A stretch of DNA of 36,465 bases from Chromobacterium piscinae (GTDB taxonomy: Bacteria > Pseudomonadota > Gammaproteobacteria > Burkholderiales > Chromobacteriaceae), in assembly GCF_021129175.1 (NCBI RefSeq), contig NZ_JAJOHV010000079.1, positions 1 to 36,465 of the forward strand. Direction: 5' to 3'. This document shows positions 32,926 through 36,465 of this stretch, one piece after another. Position 1 is the first letter of the stretch. Each line of letters starts with the position of its first letter. The notes under the pieces are model-generated. The model was not told where the DNA came from. It did no database searches and worked only from the letters and a program-made list of their open reading frames with translations. Position numbers and translations under genes: made by a program.

Positions 32926-33666
32926 TCAGGGCGCCGCCGGCGAAACCAGTCGGCCGTAGCTGCCGTCCCGCTTCATCGTTTCCAGCGCGGCGTCGAAACG
33001 ATCGCGCATGCCGGCCAGCTCAGACTTGCGCGCGAAGGCGATGTAGCTGGGAATTTGCTCGACCGGCGGCTTCAATTCGCGCACCAAGGCTTCGGCATGC
33101 TGCCGCCGGATGATGTCCCGCGCGCCGAGTCGATTGCTGATCAGGATATCGAAACGGCGCGCCAACAGTTTTTCCATGTTCTGCTCGCCGCTGGCGGCCG
33201 TCTCCGCGATGCGGATGCCGCCCTGCCTCGCCGCCGCGTCGAAGATCGCGCCGTAGCTGACGGCCCTGACCACGCCGAAGCGATAGCCGGCCAATTGGCT
33301 CAGCCGGCCGTCGAAGCGAATGGGGGAATCCCGCAGCACGAACAGCGACACTTCCTGCGGCATCAGCACCTGGCGGGAATAGTCCAGCCGGGCTTCGCGC
33401 TCCGGCGTTTTGTAAAGAGTGAAGATGGCGTCCGCCTGGCCCGATTCCGCCATCGCCAGCGAGCGGCCCCAAGGATAAATGCTTACATGGACAGGCCGTC
33501 CCATCCTGCGGAAAGCCTCGCGCACGATATCCACCGCGACCCCGCTCACCTCGGCCCCATCCTGATACTGGTAAGGCGGATATTGCAGCGTGACCAGCTC
33601 CAGCGGCCGTTCGCCGGCGGACGCCAAGGCGGACAGAAGACACAGCAAGACGAGCAAGCGGGGCAA
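32926..33666 (-). CDS. Periplasmic solute-binding protein (SBP_bac_3 type), orphan
   Basis: A 246-residue protein of the family-3 solute-binding fold that binds amino acids and other small ligands. An export signal is present (MPRLLVLLCLLSALASAG, cleavage after A-S-A). I prefer the TTG at 33666, with GGAG 10 bases upstream; a TTG at 33690 would add eight residues but lies within a hairpin. The lobes show L-V-T-L-Q-Y-P-P-Y-Q-Y, G-V-A-V-D-I-V-R-E-A-F and D-A-I-F-T-L-Y-K-T-P-E-R-E. No ABC permease or ATPase gene is adjacent. It lies between purF and the chemosensory operon, 158 bases upstream of the latter. A ligand-presenting role for chemoreceptors is a speculation. Confidence 0.8.
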   Translation of the reverse strand: MPRLLVLLCLLSALASAGERPLELVTLQYPPYQYQDGAEVSGVAVDIVREAFRRMGRPVHVSIYPWGRSLAMAESGQADAIFTLYKTPEREARLDYSRQVLMPQEVSLFVLRDSPIRFDGRLSQLAGYRFGVVRAVSYGAIFDAAARQGGIRIAETAASGEQNMEKLLARRFDILISNRLGARDIIRRQHAEALVRELKPPVEQIPSYIAFARKSELAGMRDRFDAALETMKRDGSYGRLVSPAAP

Positions 33667-33688
33667 GATTCGCGCGCTCCATAAAGAC

Positions 33689-33722
33689 AAAGAGGACGTC
33701 CCGATTCCGGAACGCCCTCTTT
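33689..33722 (-). terminator. Second hairpin downstream of purF, terminator-like
   Basis: AAAGAGG-A-CGTCCCG pairs with CGGAACG-C-CCTCTTT around ATTC, with two mismatches. On the minus strand it is followed by GTCTTTATGG after the CCTCTTT arm. It probably ends purF transcription and overlaps the alternative start (33690) of the solute-binding protein gene. Confidence 0.6.
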
Positions 33723-33733
33723 GGCGCAGAACC

Positions 33734-33762
33734 GGCCTGGACTCTTCAAGATAGTCCAGGCC
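33734..33762 (-). terminator. First hairpin downstream of purF
   Basis: A perfect 10-bp inverted repeat GGCCTGGACT/AGTCCAGGCC with a 9-base loop, starting 11 bases after the purF stop on the minus strand. It has no T tract, so it may protect the 3' end or assist termination at the next hairpin. Confidence 0.5.
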
Positions 33763-33772
33763 TAAAGGCGGA

Positions 33773-35299
33773 TCAGATCAGATTCTGCTCCGCCACGTTC
33801 AGATTGAGATCTATCATCTGCTCGCTGCCGCCCTTGTCCTTCAAGTCCAGCCTCGCGCACTCGATGGCGTCGAGATAGGCTTCGGTGATGTCGCCGGTGA
33901 TGTATTGGCCGTCGAAGCAGGAGCTTTCGAACAGGCCCAGCTCGCGATTGACGCTGCGCACCGCGTCCTGCAGCGCGTCCAGATCCTGGTAGATCACCAC
34001 GTCGGCGCCGATTTCACGCGCGATCTCCACCTCGTCGCGACCGGTGGCCAGCAATTCGGCCCGGGTGGGCATGTCGATGCCATAGACATTGGGGAAGCGC
34101 ACTGCCGGCGCGGCGGAGGCGAAATAAACCTTCTTGGCGCCGGAGTCGCGCGCCATCTGCACGATTTCCTTGGACGTGGTGCCGCGGACGATGGAGTCGT
34201 CCACCAGCAGCACATTGCGGCCGGCGAACTCCAGCGGCACCGGGTTCAGCTTCTGGCGCACCGATTTCTTGCGCACCGCCTGGCCCGGCATGATGAAGGT
34301 GCGGCCGATGTAGCGGTTCTTGATGAAGCCCTCGCGGTACGGCAGCCCCATCGCATTGGCCAGCTGCAGCGCGCTCTGGCGGCTGGAATCGGGAATCGGG
34401 ATCACCACGTCGATATCCAGCTCCGGCAGATCGCGGCGGATCTTCTCCGCCAGCATCTCGCCCATGTTCAGGCGGGACTGGTAGACCGAGACGCCGTCGA
34501 TCACCGAATCCGGACGGGCGAAGTACACGTATTCGAACAGGCAGGGCGCGAGGCGGGTGTTCTCGGCGCAGATCTGGCTGTGCATGTCGCCATCGAAAGT
34601 CACGTATACGCACTCGCCCGGCTGCACGTCGCGCAGCAGCTTGAAACCGGAACAATCCAGCGCCACCGACTCCGACGCGAACATATATTCGGTCTTGCCG
34701 TCGTTTTCGGTACAGCCCATCACCAGAGGACGGATGCCGTTGGGGTCGCGGAAAGCCACTAGGCCGAAGCCGGCGATCATCGCCACCACCGCGTAGGCGC
34801 CCTTGACGCGGCGGTGCACGGCTTCCACCGCGCCGAACACAGCATCCACCGTCAGCTCGTGGCCGGTCACCCGTTGCGCCACTTCGTGGGCGAACACGTT
34901 CAGCAGCACTTCGGAGTCGGAATTGGTGTTGATGTGCCGCAGGTCGTTGCGGAACATGTCCGCCTTCAGCTCATCGGTATTGGTCAGGTTGCCGTTGTGC
35001 GCCAGCACGATGCCGAAGGGCGAGTTGACGTAGAACGGCTGGGCCTCCGCCAGGCAGGAAGCCGAGCCAGCTGTCGGATAGCGCACATGGGCGATGCCGG
35101 CGTTGCCCAGCAGCGAACGCATGTTGCGAGTGCGGAACACGTCGCGCACCATGCCGCTGCCCTTGTGCATGTGAAAGGTCTTGCTATTGGCGGTAACGAT
35201 ACCGGCCGCGTCCTGTCCGCGGTGTTGCAGCACCTGCAAACCGTCGTACAGCAGCTGATTGACCGGCGATTGACCGACCACGCCTAGAATTCCACACAT
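33773..35299 (-). CDS. purF: Amidophosphoribosyltransferase PurF
   Basis: A 508-residue enzyme of the first committed step of purine synthesis (PRPP + glutamine to phosphoribosylamine). The glutaminase nucleophile is Cys2, directly after Met ([10 protein letters not shown]), so there is no propeptide and the protein is of the Escherichia type without an iron-sulfur cluster. The N-terminal domain spans about 2-235 (H-R-G-Q-D, H-N-G-N-L). The PRTase domain has [10 protein letters not shown] and the PRPP loop [13 protein letters not shown]. It lies downstream of cvpA, as in many proteobacteria, but with a hairpin between. Start at 35299 with GAGGG about 9 bases upstream. Confidence 0.97.
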   Translation of the reverse strand: MCGILGVVGQSPVNQLLYDGLQVLQHRGQDAAGIVTANSKTFHMHKGSGMVRDVFRTRNMRSLLGNAGIAHVRYPTAGSASCLAEAQPFYVNSPFGIVLAHNGNLTNTDELKADMFRNDLRHINTNSDSEVLLNVFAHEVAQRVTGHELTVDAVFGAVEAVHRRVKGAYAVVAMIAGFGLVAFRDPNGIRPLVMGCTENDGKTEYMFASESVALDCSGFKLLRDVQPGECVYVTFDGDMHSQICAENTRLAPCLFEYVYFARPDSVIDGVSVYQSRLNMGEMLAEKIRRDLPELDIDVVIPIPDSSRQSALQLANAMGLPYREGFIKNRYIGRTFIMPGQAVRKKSVRQKLNPVPLEFAGRNVLLVDDSIVRGTTSKEIVQMARDSGAKKVYFASAAPAVRFPNVYGIDMPTRAELLATGRDEVEIAREIGADVVIYQDLDALQDAVRSVNRELGLFESSCFDGQYITGDITEAYLDAIECARLDLKDKGGSEQMIDLNLNVAEQNLI

Positions 35300-35348
35300 C
35301 TTTAATGCCCTCTATCCCAACTTGCTGAAAAGGAAAAGCCCAAAAGAA

Positions 35349-35392
35349 AGAGGCGGAATCTTGAAGTAAAGATATCAAGATATTCCGCCTCT
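35349..35392 (-). terminator. Hairpin with T tract between cvpA and purF (terminator or attenuator)
   Basis: On the minus strand AGAGGCGGAAT-AT-CTTGA pairs with TCAAG-ATTCCGCCTCT: a 16-bp stem with a 2-base bulge and a 10-base loop. It runs into TTTCTTTTGGGCTTTTCC. It begins 5 bases after the cvpA stop codon. It may separate or partly attenuate purF. Confidence 0.75.
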
Positions 35393-35397
35393 CTCGC

Positions 35398-35916
35398 CTA
35401 ACTGTCCGGCGGCAAGCCGCCGGGCGAGTCGTAGTGCAAATTGTCCGCCATCGTTGGCGGCAACCATGGCCTCAATGACAAGGCCAGAGATTCGAATGGC
35501 GCCGCGAGCACGGCGTTCCTCCACATAGGTTTCTGCGGCAGATTGCTCAATCCGCCCAACAGCACCAGCGCCGTCACCAGCACCAGGCCCCGCGCCAGGC
35601 CGAACATGCCGCCCAGCAGCCGGTTGACCGCGCCCAGGCCTATGCTGTCCACCAAGCCGGTCAGCGTCACCCGCAGCAAGGCGGTGGCCAGCCACACCAG
35701 GAAAAAGACCAGCACAAAGCCCGCGACCATCCGCAAGCCTTCGCTCTGCAGGCTGGCCGGCAGGAAGGCCATCGCCAGCGGCGAAAACTGCTTCGCGCAC
35801 CAGAAGGCGATCAGCCACGAGCCCAGCGACAGCACCTCGGCGATCAGACCGCGCATCAGGGCCATCAGCACCGATCCGGCGATGATGGCTATTGCGATAT
35901 AGTCGAACACGGTCAT
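35398..35916 (-). CDS. cvpA: CvpA family membrane protein
   Basis: A 172-residue inner-membrane protein. The start at 35916 (MTVFDYIAIAIIAGSVLMAL) begins the conserved D-x-x-x-x-x-x-x-x-S-x-x-x-G-x-x-R-G family pattern, with R-G-L-I-A-E-V-L-S-L-G-S-W following. Four hydrophobic segments lie at about 5-22, 28-45, 65-85 and 105-125; N-R-L-L-G-G-M-F-G-L-A-R-G is the other family hallmark. CvpA was first linked to colicin V production and is now associated with envelope homeostasis. It lies 5 bases after the SPOR gene and before purF, the usual betaproteobacterial order. Confidence 0.95.
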   Translation of the reverse strand: MTVFDYIAIAIIAGSVLMALMRGLIAEVLSLGSWLIAFWCAKQFSPLAMAFLPASLQSEGLRMVAGFVLVFFLVWLATALLRVTLTGLVDSIGLGAVNRLLGGMFGLARGLVLVTALVLLGGLSNLPQKPMWRNAVLAAPFESLALSLRPWLPPTMADNLHYDSPGGLPPDS

Positions 35917-35921
35917 AGCGG

Positions 35922-36465
35922 CTACTTGTTGATGATGATACCGTTGATGCCGGACTTGGCCAGCTTCTGCAGCGCGGCCTGTGCCTCAGCCTGGCTGGCG
36001 AACGGACCGACGCGGACGCGGGTCACCTCGCCCTTGCTGGTTTCCACCTTGGAAAAGTGGGCGGTCACGCCGATGGCGGAGAGCTTGCCGCGCAGCGCGT
36101 CCACCTTGGCAGGATCGGACAGCGCCGCCAGCTGGATCACCGACTTGCCGTGGGCCGGCTCTGACTTGGCCGGATGGCTGTCCGGATCGACGCGCCCTTC
36201 CAGGATGGCCGCCGGATCGGCCTTGCGCGGCTTCTCGGCCTTAGGCTCTTCCTTGCGTTTTTCCGGCTTGGGTTCAGGCTTTGATTTCGGCTCGGGCTTG
36301 GGCTCCGGCTTCGGCGCGGCTTCCGCCACGGCCGGGGCCGGCTTCGCGGCGGGCTTGGCGGTCTCCGCCGGCGGCGGCGCGATGACGGAAGACAAATTGG
36401 CTGGCAGCTCGGTGGTGTTGCCTAGCGCGGGCGCCGGAACGGCGGCATCCGCCACCGCTTGCGAC
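35922..36465 (-). CDS. SPOR-domain protein (DedD-like), 5' end outside the window
   Basis: The C-terminal 180 residues of a larger protein; the reading frame continues past the right edge (S-Q-A-V-A-D-A-A), so the GTG at 36455 is unlikely to be the start. The visible N-terminal part is a long Pro/Ala/Glu/Lys-rich linker with K-P-E-P-K-P-E-P-K repeats. The last 75 residues are a SPOR domain (V-I-Q-L-A-A-L-S-D to R-V-R-V-G-P-F-A-S-Q-A-E-A-Q-A-A-L), which binds septal peptidoglycan lacking stem peptides. The architecture and position before cvpA-purF match DedD-like proteins of cell division. An N-terminal transmembrane helix would be expected beyond the window. Confidence 0.9.
   Translation of the reverse strand, partial: SQAVADAAVPAPALGNTTELPANLSSVIAPPPAETAKPAAKPAPAVAEAAPKPEPKPEPKSKPEPKPEKRKEEPKAEKPRKADPAAILEGRVDPDSHPAKSEPAHGKSVIQLAALSDPAKVDALRGKLSAIGVTAHFSKVETSKGEVTRVRVGPFASQAEAQAALQKLAKSGINGIIINK

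Noticed and set aside
1-36465. Mobile elements, CRISPR arrays, tRNA or rRNA genes
   Set aside because: No transposase, integrase or phage genes, no regularly spaced repeats, and no cloverleaf or rRNA sequence recognised on reading both strands.

Overview
The window is about 36 kb of GC-rich, densely coding DNA from a motile betaproteobacterium. The order SPOR protein - cvpA - purF, an Escherichia-type PurF, a Gcr-type membrane protein of the kind known in Neisseria, and several chemosensory and c-di-GMP proteins suggest Neisseriales, most likely Chromobacteriaceae (Chromobacterium or a relative). That assignment is inference from gene content and style, not a database match. No rRNA, tRNA, CRISPR array, transposase, integrase or prophage was seen. 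No stretch over 300 bases lacks a gene.

Left part (1-10.7 kb), metabolism and stress. The 3' end of a DUF418 membrane-protein gene meets, at a strong bidirectional terminator, a leftward operon of TetR regulator, DUF4442 thioesterase-like protein and a dienoyl-CoA-isomerase-like crotonase. This operon looks like an autoregulated module for unsaturated fatty acids. A Gcr-family polytopic membrane protein follows. Next is a leftward operon of aldehyde dehydrogenase, a small Tat-signal protein and a GMC flavoprotein, whose cistrons overlap; it looks like an alcohol-to-acid oxidation unit. An AraC regulator lies upstream of it and is divergent from an Ohr/OsmC peroxidase plus a secreted HSL-type esterase.

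Middle (10.7-23.3 kb). A CoxE-like VWA protein, a 44-residue membrane protein, a solitary flagellin with no glutamate, and rnk run rightward. Then come leftward a MASE4 hybrid histidine kinase overlapping an HD-GYP response regulator, an HD hydrolase, and dnaB with a thioredoxin-like [2Fe-2S] ferredoxin and an alpha/beta hydrolase. A YhiN-type flavoprotein is divergent from sodB (iron superoxide dismutase).

Right part (23.3-36.5 kb). A nine-gene leftward chemosensory operon reads short MCP - CheY - STAS - CheA - MCP - CheW - CheR - CheB - REC-EAL. It has no cheD or cheZ and ends in a c-di-GMP phosphodiesterase response regulator closely coupled to cheB. Upstream lie an orphan periplasmic solute-binding protein and then purF, cvpA and a SPOR protein cut by the window edge.

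The recurring theme is environmental sensing linked to motility: two complete phosphorelay or chemosensory outputs end in two different c-di-GMP phosphodiesterase types (HD-GYP and EAL), with a flagellin gene nearby. I did not find a clear-cut new defence or mobile system. The most unusual items are the charge-depleted flagellin, the chemosensory operon ending in REC-EAL, the Tat/GMC pair, and several well-formed RNA hairpins.
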